DNA of 64,000 bases. Source: Nissolia schottii. Lineage: Eukaryota; Streptophyta; Magnoliopsida; Fabales; Fabaceae. The notes under the pieces are model-generated. The model saw nothing but the letters and a program-made list of their open reading frames with translations, had not been told where the DNA came from and searched no databases. A program made the position numbers and the translations under genes. Below, piece by piece: positions 47,690 through 61,064 of this stretch. The stretch spans positions 421,390-485,389 of the forward strand of contig QANU01019398.1 of assembly GCA_003254905.1 (NCBI GenBank), written 5' to 3'. Positions within the stretch are counted from its first letter, which is position 1. Each line of letters opens with the position of its first letter.

Positions 47690-49165
47690 TATCCTTGCGC
47701 ACGAATTGTAGGAAAATGTTACATTAGTTGGGAATGAATGACAACGAAATGTAGCATTGCACAAGAATTAAAAGAAAACGTGGCATTTCACTCGAATTGT
47801 AATAAAATGGGGCATCTCTGAGGCATTAGAAGGAAACATAACATCCGCAAGAATTAGAAGGAAACTTGGCATGCACAAGAACCGAAGGGGAAAAAATGTG
47901 TCATTGCACGAGAATTAGAAGGAAAAACGGCTTCCCACATTAATTAGAAGAAAACACAACATTACACTCAAATTGCTAGTAAATAAGTCATTGCATGAGA
48001 ATGTAGCGTCGCGCGAGAATTGGAAGAAAATGTGGCATATATCGAAAATTGGGAGAAAACGTGGCATTGCGAGGGAATTAGAAGGAAATGTGCCATTGCA
48101 CAAGCATTTAAATGAAACGTGACTTTTCATGATAATTGGAAGGAAACATCACATTGCATTCAAATTGTAAGAAAATGTAATATTACATGAGAATTGATAT
48201 AAAATATAACATTGCACAGAAATTAGACGAAAACATGGTGTTGTAGGAATTAGAAGAAAACATGTCATTGCATGAGAATTAGAAGGAAACGAGATATTAC
48301 ACAAGAATTTGAAGGAGCATGATTTCTCGCAGTAATTGAAAGGAAATATGACATTACACTAGATTTAAAAAGAAATATAACGTTAAAAGGAAACATGACG
48401 TTGAGCGAAAAATTTGAAAAAAAATTTGGCCTCATGTAATAATTAGAAAGAAAGTGGAATTGCACTTGAGTTGCAAGGAAATGTTCTTTTATGAGAATTA
48501 CAAGGAAATGTGGCATTGCGTAAAAAATAGAATGAAATGTAGCATTGTATGAGAATTTAGAAGAAATGTGCTTTCTTGCAGTAATGGGAAGGAAACTTAG
48601 CATTGCATTCAAATGCCAATGAAATGTAGCATTACACTGAAATTGAAAGGAAACATGACATTGTGCAATAATCGAAAGAAAACATGAGATTGCATGAGAA
48701 TTTGAAGGAAATATGGCTTCTTAGAAATTTGAAGAAAACGTGACATGACGAGAATTAGAATGAAACATAGTATTGGATGAGAATTTAAAGAAAATGTGAT
48801 TTCTAACAATAATTGGCAAGGAATGTGGTGGTATAGCACGCAAATTAGAAGAAAACGTAACATCACACTCAAATTGAAAGGAAATGTGCATAGCAAAAAA
48901 ATGCAACATTGTACAAGAACCGAAATGAAACATGGCATTTTGCAAGAGTTACAAGGAAACGTGACATAACACAATTTTGAAGAAAAAATGACATTACACA
49001 CAAATTTAAAGGAAATGCAGCTTTTTGCAATAATTATTAGGAAACACAACATTATGCAAGAATGGAATGAAACATGTCATTACACAAGAATTGATAGTGT
49101 GTAAAACTACACAACTTAGAAAGAAATGTGACATTGCACATAAATTAGAAGGAAATTGAGTTTTA
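47690..49165. repeat. 29-bp minisatellite array 2 (about 50 degenerate copies)
   Basis: The same 29-bp unit as array 1, more diverged, often with AATTAGAAGGAAAC in place of AATTGCAAGGAAAT. The left flank (TTTTTTTATCCTTGCGCACG) matches the left flank of array 1 (CTTTTATCCTTGCATGCG), so both arrays belong to copies of one larger repeat. Right flanks differ. Confidence 0.88.
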
Positions 49166-49785
49166 CCTTGGTAATTTTTTAATTTTTTTTCGTAAATTAA
49201 GAGAGAATTTGTAGTCTTTTCTTGTTGTAACTTAGAGAGAATAGATCTTGTGCTACTCCACACTAGTTAAATAAAAACAGAAAACTCTTTTATGCCTACT
49301 CTATCTCTCATAAATCAAAATATGTTAACTGTGTGTATATACATGATTGTCAAAACTACTGCGCTTTTCACGAAAAATACCTTACTTTGCTATCCATGCA
49401 GTCAGTGTAATATTGATTTTAACGAGTCACTTTAGACTCTACTAATTATTATTACATCTTTCTACATGATTGTTAAATTATATTCTATAACGTGACAATT
49501 TCTTCAACACCCAAAGCATGCGTCATATGCAGAATAACAAGTCGAACATACAAAGTAATATCAGAATAAATAAGACAATCCATTTGAAATTAGAAAAATA
49601 GGTTCAAAATTACAAATGACAAATCAGTAAAAACAATAAGGGGAAGAAGCTAACCCAAGCATTCCAACCCACTAATACAAAGGAAAAGAGGTAAAGGACC
49701 AATGCTACTTTTCCCGTTCTTATTTCTTCTGAAGAGAGTATACAACCTCTTTTCAGCCTTGTCCATTCCTTTGCCTAGTCGCCTA

Positions 49786-52700
49786 TCTGAAAATGGCACC
49801 AAAAAAAAAAACAAAGGAACATAAAAACCCTTTACATATAATCTGTGTCCTGTAACAAAAAAACATATATAAACTGTTTTCGTGTCTTTGAATATTTAAT
49901 GGCACAAAGTAGCAGTATACCTAAAACTCACCTATGCAGAAAGCCTTGTTTTCAGGTCAGCCGCCACAGCATCAATGAACTCCTCTGTGTTCAAGTATTT
50001 GTCCCTTGAAAGCCTATTTGCAACAATTACACAATAAATATATGTCTATTAATCATGTTGAGTAGAAACAGAAGTGTTCGGCAAACGACCCAAAAAATGC
50101 AACAATGACAAGTAACATACTGGGATCCATGAATAATAAGTGCCAAATCCTTGGTCATCTTCCCAGACTCCACTGTTCCAATGCAAGCTTCCTCTAGTTT
50201 CTGAGTGAATTCCAAGAGCTTAGCGTTGTCATCAAGTTTTGCTCTGTCACACACAAACATTTTAAACCCCCCAATGTCACAAAAATATTATATGCATGGA
50301 GTTTCTAACACAAAGTGGGAAAGCTTAGCAAATGACTATGCATCATCAACGGTTATATACCTGTGGGCTAGCCCTCTTGTCCAAGCAAAGATGGATGCTA
50401 TGCTGTTTGTGCTGGTTTCCCCTCCTTTCTGATGAACCCTGAAATGACGGGTAACTGTTCCATGGGCTGCTTCTGCTTCAATAGTCTTTCCATCAGGGCA
50501 AACCTGAATCCATCCCATAATTCAGTTAGTATCAGCAGGCAGAGACCTCGAACACTTAAAGGCTGCCCAGGGCCAATGACGCATAAATCACATGGTGGAA
50601 CTTCAATATTTATTGCCAAAAAATAAATGTTAAACTGGATTTAATGAATAAATAGAAATTTGTCTATAAGAAATTGGTTGATTTCATTCTTAACGAACCA
50701 CTACAACAACAAAGAGAGAGAGGGGAGGGGGAGTGTTTCAAATATATATGGATAAGAATAAAAAAAAAATCCCGCATAAATTATGAACAACAGCTTAGAG
50801 CAACACCTACCAATACAGACGTCATCAAACCCAATGATCCAAAACCTAAAACAAGGTAAATAGGCATGAGTTAAAGGGGAAAAACCAAAATATCAAAATT
50901 AACAAAAAGAAAATCATTAACAAGTACATCAGACAGACCTTGAGCTAGGAAATCACTCTGGACATCTCCATCATAGTTTTTGCATGCCCATACATAACCT
51001 CCTTCACTCTTGAGTGCATACGCCACCATATCATCAATGAGCCGATGTTCATACCTTCCAACCCAATCAAAAAAATGTTAAAACAATAGAATAATGTGAA
51101 CCTATTCTAATCCCAAAACTAAAGTTACTCTTCACTCACCATATACCAGCAGCCTCATACTTTGATTTCCAGCTTGCCTCATAGACTTCTTGGAATATAT
51201 CCTTGAATCTTCAACCAATAAATGAATAAAATTAAACAAGATAAGATAAGTGCAGCAAAGGTTTTAAAAATAATAATATAATAAATTGCATACCTTCCAT
51301 CGTATTTCTTAAGAATTGTGTTTTTGGTGCTAAGATAAAGAGGCCATTTTTTTTCATAAGCAGTTGCCATAGAAGCCTCAGCAAAAGAGCGGATAGACTG
51401 TATCACATGCCAAGTAATAAATATAAGTTCAATAACTAGCAGAGATTATTAAAATACATCAAAGGAAACCAATACAAGAAACTGAAGAATCAACCTCATC
51501 GGTGTTGTACATAGCCAACGAAACACCTCCTTCACCAGTGAAGTTAAAAACTTCTAATTCAGTCTTCTCACCCTGGCCTTCTGGAACTACAAGAACAGTA
51601 GAATCATAGAACTAATCTTTAGTTATCACCAAATACAATAATGAAAAACAAATTCGAAAGAAGGGACATGGTTGAGCACATGACAACTTAGGAAGTGTAC
51701 GTATAGTATGATCTCAAGAAGCTGTTCAAAATAAAGTAAGTATAGTATGATCTCAAGAAGCTGTCCAAAATAAAGTTAGTAGTATACCAAATACCAGCTT
51801 CAGTTTCCCAGCTCCTTTAATAACTGAATCAGTGGCTCGGTATTGATCACCAAAAGCATGTCTTCCAATACATATTGGCTTTGTCCAACCTGGCAAAGAT
51901 GAGATATTTTAACACCTCCATTCACCAATCAATCAATTAATAATTTGAAAGAAAACAAAAATCTCAATATAAGTACCAGGAACAAGGCGAGGGACATTTT
52001 TGCAAAGAATTGGTTCTCTGAAGACAGTTCCTGAACATTTTTCCAAGAACAACCAATCAGAAACCAAATATAAAGTTACTAATTAGCCAACTATGTACAG
52101 AACAGAACTATATAAATTGATCAGTTTTTAAAATAATATTTAACAAACAATAATCAATGAAACTAAGTTACCATTCAAAATGTTCCTAATTGTCCCATTT
52201 GGACTCCTCCACATTTGCTTCAGGCCAAACTCCTTAACACGAGCTTCATCTGCCAATCATAACACTAATGTAAGCTCTGCCAACATTTAGCAGTAACTGG
52301 ACTGTAGTATATCTTCACACAGCCACGCATGAAGGTAAAATATTCTATTAGGATCTGACTACCATACCTGGAGTGATAGTTGCACACTTGATTGCTACAT
52401 TATACCTACATAGCAGTGCAACCATTAGAGAAAAAAGGACAGCAACAATACAAAAACACAAGCGGATAATAATAAGCATGAAGCCCCTCTGAATTAAAAA
52501 TTATGTGGAAACAAAATAGTGCATTATATATTGCTAGCTATGTAATCAAAATACAAGTAGCTCAAAAAGATCGGCATATCATATAACAACATACTTAAGA
52601 GTTGCTTCAGCACTTTCAACTGTCACTTTATCATCGGTTTGATCACGGTAAGGAAGTCCCAAGTCATAGTACTTGATGTCCAACTCCAAGAAGGGCAAAA

Positions 52701-53916
52701 TGAGCTATCCCCAAAAAAAAAAATGAAGTTGTCAATATGATGAGAAAAGTGAAGATCAAATGATGAGTAAAATGATGATATATCACCTTGTCCTTGATAT
52801 ATTTCCAGATAACTCGAGTCATTTCATCCCCTGCAATGCAGCAGCCACAAACAAACAATGTTAGGAACAAAAAACACATAGTTTGGTGGCTCCAATGAAC
52901 ACACACAATCACCAAGGAAATGAACGTGAAAGTAATAGACAAATCTAGTATTTTAGTATTCATCCCATAATCTGGCTATTTTCAAATGAGTTGTAATATT
53001 TGAACTCATTATTTATGGGACACTGCGACGACTCACGACAAATGAGATCTTAACAAGTGTGGGTCGCATTGAAATCTCATCCAATAGTGGATTGGTTGTG
53101 AGTCAACACAGTATCACACAAATAATGAGTACAAAATAACGTTTCTCATTTAATTATGCGCACAAACTACAAAAACTCACAACATTCATGAATTGTTCAG
53201 TACTTCAGTAAATAGAGATGATACAATTGATAACCAGCTTCCATAGGACAATTATTACTATCAAATTCAACTATAAAGTATCTTTTGCATCATTTCAGTT
53301 TTACATGTTTTTTTTACCGCACAAATTTTTTTTTTCAAAATAAATTATATCCCTGTCATATGTATCAGCATATAGACTGTCATTCAAACTTCGCTAAATT
53401 TGTATGCCAAGCTAACAGATCAAATCTACCGGAAATAATATATATATATAGGACGAAATAGTTTTGTGTAGTCATATACCTCAAAAATAATTCCCGAAAT
53501 CTCAAAACAAAATTAAAAAAAAAAAAAGAAAAGAGAAACATAACATGAAAGCGGACTTAAAATTGACGTCAGGCGACAGAAATATCCAATAATTAAAGAA
53601 TAGTACAGAGAGTGCTCCACCAATAAAAAAAAATCGCAGCTCGAAAATATCTGATTGGAGCAAATCAGAGGGAAAAAATCACATCGAAATATCCGTAAGA
53701 AACACACATGCAAGAGAAAATCAAATCTAATAATTTCAAAATAAAAAAGAAAAAAAAAGTGGATGACGAAGAAATCGAAAGTGAAGGACTGAGATAAAAC
53801 GATGTGAGATTAGATGGTATCAGATCGGGAAAAAAGGGGGAGGGAGGGGAAGGGGATCAATACGGACCGTCCATCTCGACGATGGGGTTGGCGACCTTGA
53901 TCTTCTGGAATGCCAT
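49786..53916 (-). CDS. ICDH: NADP-dependent isocitrate dehydrogenase, cytosolic type, 15 coding exons
   Basis: Coding exons: 53916-53868, 52830-52787, 52704-52595, 52405-52368, 52249-52172, 52030-51977, 51889-51788, 51586-51495, 51397-51294, 51208-51140, 51054-50939, 50845-50811, 50503-50361, 50243-50121, 50013-49932; 412 codons plus TAG. All introns are GT-AG. The enzyme oxidises isocitrate to 2-oxoglutarate with NADP. Substrate residues Ser96, Asn98, Arg102, Arg111 and Arg134 are in place ([24 protein letters not shown]), and the signature NYDGDVQSD lies at 273-281 with Asp254 in RLIDD. There is no N-terminal extension and the C-terminus ends TRLSA, not a peroxisomal SKL-type signal, so the cytosolic isoform is likely. 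The base after the stop codon begins GTGAGT, and a strong acceptor lies at 49787, giving a likely 3'UTR intron; the span includes that acceptor. Confidence 0.96.
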
Positions 53917-54050
53917 GGGGCTTGGTTTTTCCGATCTGAGGGAAGTAAAGTGAAGAAAAGGGTATGGTAGGTGAGAACTGAGAAGCGGCGGAGACGAGAG
54001 AGAGAGAGGGGGGAGCACGAACGAGAGTGAGGTGCGTGTATGTGCGAAAC

Positions 54051-54059
54051 TATTTATGG
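54051..54059 (-). promoter_or_regulatory. TATA-like box of the isocitrate dehydrogenase gene
   Basis: The minus strand reads CCATAAATA about 140 bp upstream of the ATG at 53916. It is followed by a CT-rich leader (CTCTCTCTCTCTC around 54000-54010), common in highly expressed plant genes. Confidence 0.45.
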
Positions 54060-54175
54060 TGGTGGTTCAATGGAACAAGTAATATTCAATATTCATTTCA
54101 CCACCCAACAATATTCAATATTCAATATTTAATAAGTGTTTTTAAAATATTAATTAAAAAAATTTTAACTTTTAA

Positions 54176-54739
54176 TAGGGTGAACATGAGTTGAGTCTGA
54201 CTCGCTAACTCACCAATCCGACCCAACTCAACCCGCTTGGGTCCGGTTTAGTCGGGTTGGCGAGTCAGTCGGTCGGACCCAACAGATTTGCCATATTATA
54301 CGTGTAGAGTTTCAGATTCCTACTTCTCAACCCGACTCAATTGCGACCCATACATATCTTGTATTTTTTTTAAAAAAATAGACTTTATGTTATTCATTGA
54401 CAAATACATTGATATTACTTTTAATTTTGAATTGTTAAAATATGGTTATTTTAAATTAAAAAAATAGATTTTTTAATTTAAAAAATAAGTGTATTTTTAA
54501 AAAAAAATAATAGCTTTTTATCTATTTAAAAAATGGATTTTTTTTTAAAAATTAGTTTTTTAAAAAAAAAAAGAGTGGGCTAGTCACCCGCCTAACCCAA
54601 CTCGACCCAGACAGGTGGCAGGTCTAGTGGGCACCCATAAAAAAATAATAATTTTACTTGACTCGACCCACTCGTTGGTAGGCGGATCAGACCAGTGACA
54701 TGGGCCGGTCCTACCCGACCCGACTCATGTTCACCCCTA
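54176..54739. mobile_element. hAT-type MITE with 8-bp target duplication
   Basis: The ends are TAGGGTGAACATGAGTTGAG and, reversed, TAGGGGTGAACATGAGTCGG. ACTTTTAA flanks both sides (54168-54175 and 54740-54747), the 8-bp duplication expected for hAT elements. GC-rich sub-terminal parts full of CGACCC and GGGTCG motifs surround an AT-rich middle. Length 564 bp; no transposase. Confidence 0.82.
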
Positions 54740-54749
54740 ACTTTTAATT

Positions 54750-56270
54750 TAAAAATGAGATTTGATGATTTTAATATTATTATATATATTAAAAATTCTA
54801 AAATTTATTTTTTTTAATTCTTTAATCAATGTTTTAGTAAAACTATTATTATTATTAAAGTATTGATTACTCATATATACATATATATAGATTCATCTAT
54901 ATACATGCACTTACATATATATAATTATAGTGTCATGTAAATAAAATTGGTTGAATCTGACTACTTCAAAAGTTACTCAAATATCAATACATTATTTTAT
55001 GATAATCATTTTATACTCTCATTACATAGAAATTAGTTTTTTTTTTTGTTTTACTAGTATATTTACCCATGTAATTTACAGAATGTTAAAAAATTTAATA
55101 CAAAATATAAATATATGTATGTAGAGAGAGAGAGAGAGAATAAGTTTGATATAAACCTTGTAATAATGTTTGAGAACTTCTCTTCAAATCAATAGCAATG
55201 GATTAAATTTATGTAACATTTTTTTTTCGTGTGACCTTCCTGTATCTCGTTCTATACTCCTTTCTTTTCCATTTTCATCCATATCTTAATATTCCTACTC
55301 TTTTTTGGCTTTGTACAAATATTTAAACTTCTATCTCATCTTCAAAAAGATTGTGTATGACATTTTGTGCTCCATACAAATTATTTAACATTCATGTTAA
55401 GATTGCTTCCTTCATGTTTCGAAGCTTCACATCCATGTCCCGGCCATTTGCTCATCACAAGTAAACATTATTTTCTTTTAGAGTTGGTTTAGTTCTAGAT
55501 CAATTTTCTATCAACAGGATGTCAAGTTTCAAAACCTCTACATTTTACTGTATTTTTTTTGGATAAATATACTACTATAGAATCTTGATACTCAATACTC
55601 ATTAATTTCAATTTACAGTCCTATCATGTATAAGTAAATTAGTAAGCAAGTTATTTGTCATATGTTGAAAGAAGTTTATTCATTTATTAATCAAAGGTGA
55701 AGTGCCCTTTTTATTAAGGTTTATAGAATTTGGCAATACCCATCAAACTCTTTCTACCATTGTTGACATTTTTCTTACATGTCTTCGCCAATAATTCAGT
55801 AACATGATAATCAAATATGATGAAAGGCACACTGAGTGGGTTCTAATGAAATCAAAATAATTTTCTCACACAAATAACCAAATTGCATTTGCAAAAACCA
55901 ATATCGATATCATCCCTATGTTAAAATCATTAATGAGACTATTTTATTTGATTTGCATTCTCGTCACATTTCTTATCTTTTTTTTTTACATGTCACATTT
56001 CTTATCTGATCATGTAAATTAATAAATATAATAAAAAGCGTCCATCCATATCTCCATGTAATCAAGTCCTTTAAAGACTACAATGAAGCTTAGCTCAAGG
56101 TTTCTTCTATCAATCTTTTGCAATTGAAATAAAATGAAATTAACACATTATATGTTTAAGAGTGTGTACACAATAAAAATGAGTATTTGAGATACAAAAT
56201 AAAAATATTAAATTTCACATTAAAATCTATCACGAATGAAGCATGGACATGATATGAATAGACTCTTGTT
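54750..56270. other. Intergenic, no gene recognised
   Basis: AT-rich spacer with a short GA microsatellite at about 55120-55139. No supported coding sequence. Confidence 0.5.
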
Positions 56271-56281
56271 AAAATTTGATA

Positions 56282-57388
56282 GGGTTAATTAAGTTTTTAG
56301 TCCCTGTAATTTGGGAAAGTTTGGTTTTAGTCCCTCTGTGTAAGTTTTAGTCCCTGAAAAATAGCAAAATTTGGTTTTAGTCCCTGTTAACGGTGGATGG
56401 GTAACGGTGCTAACGTGGCGCTTGACGTCGCTGACGCAGCTTTACACGTGGACACGCCACGTAAGCGGAGCAGAGCTTTTGGCCCAACCCAGAACCCGAC
56501 CCGACCCGACCCGACCCATTTTAAAAAAAATTAAAAAACCAAAAATCCCCAAACCCCAAAATCCCCAAATCTGCAGGCACCCCTCCACCACGCACCCCCC
56601 GACCCCCACCGCATCGCCTCCGGCCAGCCGCCGTCGCCGCCCCTAACGCCGTCGCCGCACAGCACCCACAAAGGCTCATTGCCGTTTTGAATAGGCCAGG
56701 ATGTGAAATACATCCACTCTATACGACACGAGTCTCTGAGCCCATAATCACGCAGAGATTTGCCATCATCGTTGATGTAGAGAGTACTCCCAGGCGCATA
56801 CGAACCATTATCCAAGCAAGTTGCAGCATCAATGTACAGATCTGAAGATTCCACCGCATAGGGGCACCTCAAATATAATAACATCTGGTTTGCCAACATT
56901 TCATAACTCGAACCCAGTGGTTCCCGTCGTGGGATCCAAGTTCGATATGGTTCATGATGGCCTTGTGTGGCTTGTTGTCACTCACAGGTTCCCTTCTCTG
57001 CCTTTGTGGGTGCTGTGCGGCGACGCCGTTAGGGGCGGCGACGGCGGCTGGCCGGAGGCGATGCGGTGGGGGTCGGGGGGTGCGTGGTGGAGGGGTGCCT
57101 GCAGATTTGGGGATTTTGGGGTTTGGGGATTTTTGGTTTTTTAATTTTTTTTAAAATGGGTCGGGTCGGGTCGGGTTCTGGGTTGGGCCAAAAGCTCTGC
57201 TCCGCTTACATGGCGTGTCCACGTGTCAAGCTGCGTCAGCGACGTCAAGCGCCACGTCAGCACCGTTACCCATCCACCGTTAACAGGGACTAAAACCAAA
57301 TTTTGCTATTTTTCAGGGACTAAAACTTACACAGAGGGACTAAAACCAAACTTTCCCAAATTATAGGGACTAAAAACTTAATTAACCC
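56282..57388. mobile_element. Hairpin Mutator-like element carrying captured host sequence
   Basis: Two arms (56282-56675 and 57000-57388) are near-identical inverted repeats of about 390 bp, starting GGGTTAATTAAGTTTTTAGT. They differ by only a handful of substitutions and one CCCGA unit. AATTTGATA lies on both sides (56273-56281 and 57389-57397), a perfect 9-bp target duplication. The 325-bp centre contains a receptor-like exon on the minus strand. The inner arm parts are GC-rich and open in several frames. No transposase is present, so it would be mobilised in trans. High arm identity suggests a young insertion or ongoing homogenisation. Confidence 0.9.
56675..56905 (-). pseudogene. Captured receptor-like ectodomain fragment
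   Basis: The minus strand encodes MLLYLRCPYAVESSD, then LYIDAATC, and later LRDSCRIEWMYFTSWP. The Cys spacing and the SC.IE.M..TSWP phrase resemble the cell-wall-binding ectodomain region of LRK10-like (WAK-related) receptor kinases. It lacks signal peptide, membrane span and kinase and reads on into the element's GC-rich arm. Probably an exon picked up by the transposon; family resemblance is from memory and needs a search. Confidence 0.45.
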
Positions 57389-57399
57389 AATTTGATATT

Positions 57400-60279
57400 T
57401 AACATATTTCTTTGAAAATGAGGCAAGAGGACTTGAACTTAAGATCATTTAACCATAGATGTTTTAATATTATCTAAAGAATCATTTTTTTTTTAAATTT
57501 AAGTTGACGAGTAAAGACAATAAAATAATTTTATATTTAATAAAAATCCATATTTTTCTCAATAATATGGCGCACTTTGGTGAGAATTAAAATACACCGT
57601 TTTTCTAAGCAAGAGTTTTTAATTTGACCTAACTCAAAGTAAATTAACTGGAACGAGTAAATTTTAGATAAAAGGATGGATTTAATACAAACAAAACACA
57701 GTATAACGCAATACGTTGCGTATCATAGGTGAACTTCCAAAATGGGCATCAACTGATGGTGCAGAGAAAAAGGAGCAAATCAATGGCAAAATTGTAGAAT
57801 AAAAATGGTGAGACACAGATAGCGAAACGGAAGGAGGATAACGTTTGTGTCTTCCTTGGATAGTTTGGTCAGCCATGATGATGTCTTGTCGGCTTATTGA
57901 TCAGTCAGTCGTACGGGTGTCTCTGAACTGTATTCGTTGGCCCATCAAAAATAAAATATCAAAATTGGATATACGATCATCTATAGACATTTCAAATGTT
58001 ATTTTTATTTATCTAAATATTTAGAAATTAAAAAAAAGGAATGCTGGAATAATTGAGAGATCGTGAAATTTTTTAGGAAAAACCAACGTAAGCACTGATA
58101 TAAAATTCGAAGATCAACAGAGACATTCTTCCTTCCGTTATATCTTGTTTAATTTTTATGTCAAAATACTTATAATCACTTTTGCCCGGCGTCACTCATC
58201 AAAAATAAAATAAAAATTCACTTCTAGAACTTTAATTTGGTTTTTTTTTAAGTTGACTTTGACTCATGTAAATAATTCTTAAAAAAATGTATTTTTTAAA
58301 AAGTTGATAAATTACAAAAATTTTCAGTTCAATTTATATATTTTACATAATATTATAATATTTTTTAATAAAATTTATTTTTGAATAAGTACTATAAAAT
58401 ATTTTATTTTTTAAATTTAGCTTTTCACATATAAAATTTAATAACTTTAGAAGTAACAAATCATAAATTCCTGCCAAAATCAAATTTAGATTAACTCAAT
58501 TCAACCCAATCATATACAACCCTACGTCATTCACTCAATAGGTAGCAATTTTAGCAAGAAATTCTTTTATGCATTTTAGAGTAAAAATATTTATGTTTTA
58601 CACATAATTTAAAGCATTGAATTTTTTTACCATAAAAAACATTGATTTTTTTTAAGAGTATAAAAATTAATAATAAAATAATTAATGCTTTAAATAACAT
58701 AGAACATGAATTCTTTTGCTTTACAATACACAAAAGAATTTCTCCCTGGTCAATACCCAATGCCCACCAAGAAATTTGTACTTATATACGGGTTGGGAAA
58801 TAGATAATAACTATATTGTGAAGTATTTTTTTTTATTACATTTGTATGGTTTTGATATTAAAATTGTCACCCCTCGATAGTTTTAGATCTTTTTTAAAAA
58901 ATAAAAAAAATAAAAAGTTGCGAACTAACACACATAGGTACCGAGTTAATAACGATTTCAATACCTATCAAATCTACTACTAACAATAACAATTTTAATA
59001 TCTATTAGCGGGGCATCACCTATCACATTTCATATTTTCCTTTAAAAAATTTCTAAAATTACAAAGGAGATGACGGTTTTAATACCAAAACCATTAGAAT
59101 GCAAACAAATAATAAAAAAAAAAATAGTTCACGGCTAAATTTCTTTTCAGAACGTAAAAGGACAAATTTTCCGCCCACGATTCAGCAGCCACGGGCAGGA
59201 CCTAGCTACCAACTTGAAGGACCCATTGCCCCATGCAATCTCTGTTAAGCCCCAATTATGTCAAACGAATACGTGTCATGTCATGCTCTCAATTTCTAGA
59301 TGGCCATAGCAATATTTCTATTAACATTATTATGATAATTATTTTAAATCAGTTTTAAATAATCCACTTATAAATGAAGTGACGCACATGATAAGTTTTA
59401 TTATATTGAGCCAAAAAATATTTAAGAGACTTGATTTGTCATCTTACAAATCAGCCTTTTCATTTTTATGAAAGACATTTAAACTATTTTTTTAAAATTA
59501 TTTCTAAAATAATAGAATTTAGAAGAATAGATAAATTAATTTGATAAATCTCTTAAATATTAAACTAATAAATCATATAATTATGTGAGTGTAATAATTT
59601 AAAGATCGTTTAAAATAATTATCNTGTCACAACGGAGCATGGGGTTGTGTCATGTTATTGTAGAGAATGATTTGCTTTGTGTGGTTTAGTGTGTGTTTAG
59701 TTTTTATTTTTTCTAAAAAAAATTGATGTTGTCAGTATTAATTTTATTAAAATTGATATTGTCAAAATTAATTTAGGTTTGATATTTTTACTTAAAAATT
59801 AATTTTGACCAAATTGATATTATTTAAATAACATTGATTATTATTATTTTAGATGTATAATTACCATTAAGAGACCCAAATTTTATAATTCTTCCTTTCA
59901 CACAATTAAGTTAAAGATAAAATATATATTTTAATTTATGAAATAAGATGTACAATACAATTAAAAACTCATATATTTAGATAAATACAATAAATTTGTT
60001 ATAATAATTTTTTTTATTAATGTCATAATAATTTGTTTTTGTATGGAATCACTTCTAAAAACTAAAAATTAAAATGCACGGTTAAAATAAAAGTTTATGG
60101 CAATTACATGATAAACAAATAATAGAATAAATAGAAAAAGAAAAGCCCAACCCAAACAATCATATGTACAACCCAACCTAAATATACCCAAAATATTAAA
60201 AGAATGTTAAAAAAAACCTAATCCCAAAATCCCTAGCTTCACCTTATACCCCTTTTTCCATAGCAGTTGTCTGCGATTG

Positions 60280-60280
<1 letters not shown>
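57400..60280. other. Intergenic, no gene recognised
   Basis: AT-rich spacer. There is a single ambiguous base at 59624. Short frames have no recognisable domains. Confidence 0.5.
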
Positions 60281-60310
<30 letters not shown>

Positions 60311-60329
60311 CTTCTTCTTCTTCTTCTTC
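60281..60329. repeat. TTC trinucleotide microsatellite
   Basis: About 16 TTC units. The minus-strand frame with a Glu run across it is a by-product. Confidence 0.95.
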
Positions 60330-61064
60330 ATCCTTCGTGATGGCTACTATGGTACTCCATGTGTTTGGTACCATTACATGATACCCGTAAAATAGATTGA
60401 ATTTGAGTTTAAAAATTACAACTTGTGCCACTGCATGACCGTGACACGTGACATGTGCTTTTTAAAAGTTGCAAACACTCCTACCCACTTATGTACTTTG
60501 CAGAGATAATCTCTCATCTCTCATATAAAAAACTTGACCTTCATTTACTCCCCCATAGCTTCAACTCAATCATTCACTTGCCATTTTCTCTAACCTCATA
60601 AGCTTCAACCCAATTATTCACCCACCATTTTCTCTCACCTAGTGAATTACAATTTAGTGTTTACAAAACTTTAAAATAACTTGTTCCAAAATAAATAACT
60701 TAAAGAAGAAGATTCTCATTCAGTTTTGCCTCATATCCAAAACAACAAGCAAAATGAGTTCATCTCACAATAATGAATAAAATCTAATATGGGAATACAA
60801 AAACATAATCTCCTTGCTGATTAGCATCACTTGTTGGTTAGACAACTTAATAAGAATCGTGGTTGGTGTGTGAAGACCCATTGTCTCAGAAGGACATTGC
60901 AGCCACGTGGAACGATGGATGCGTTGCAGGCTTGCAGCGCTCCCACAGCGCTGCAAAGGCACGTGGCTTATAACGCGTTGCAGTGCACCTAGAGCACTAT
61001 AGTAGCACGGAGGGTGTTGAAACCCTAGCGCAGTAGCTTCTTGCTTGGAGAGGACCCTACTCCT

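Noticed and set aside
44352-49263. Overlapping antisense frames of 70-170 codons rich in Cys, Phe, Asn and Ser
   Set aside because: They arise from the 29-bp minisatellite, whose length rotates the frame at each unit; the peptide repeats are not independent evidence of coding.
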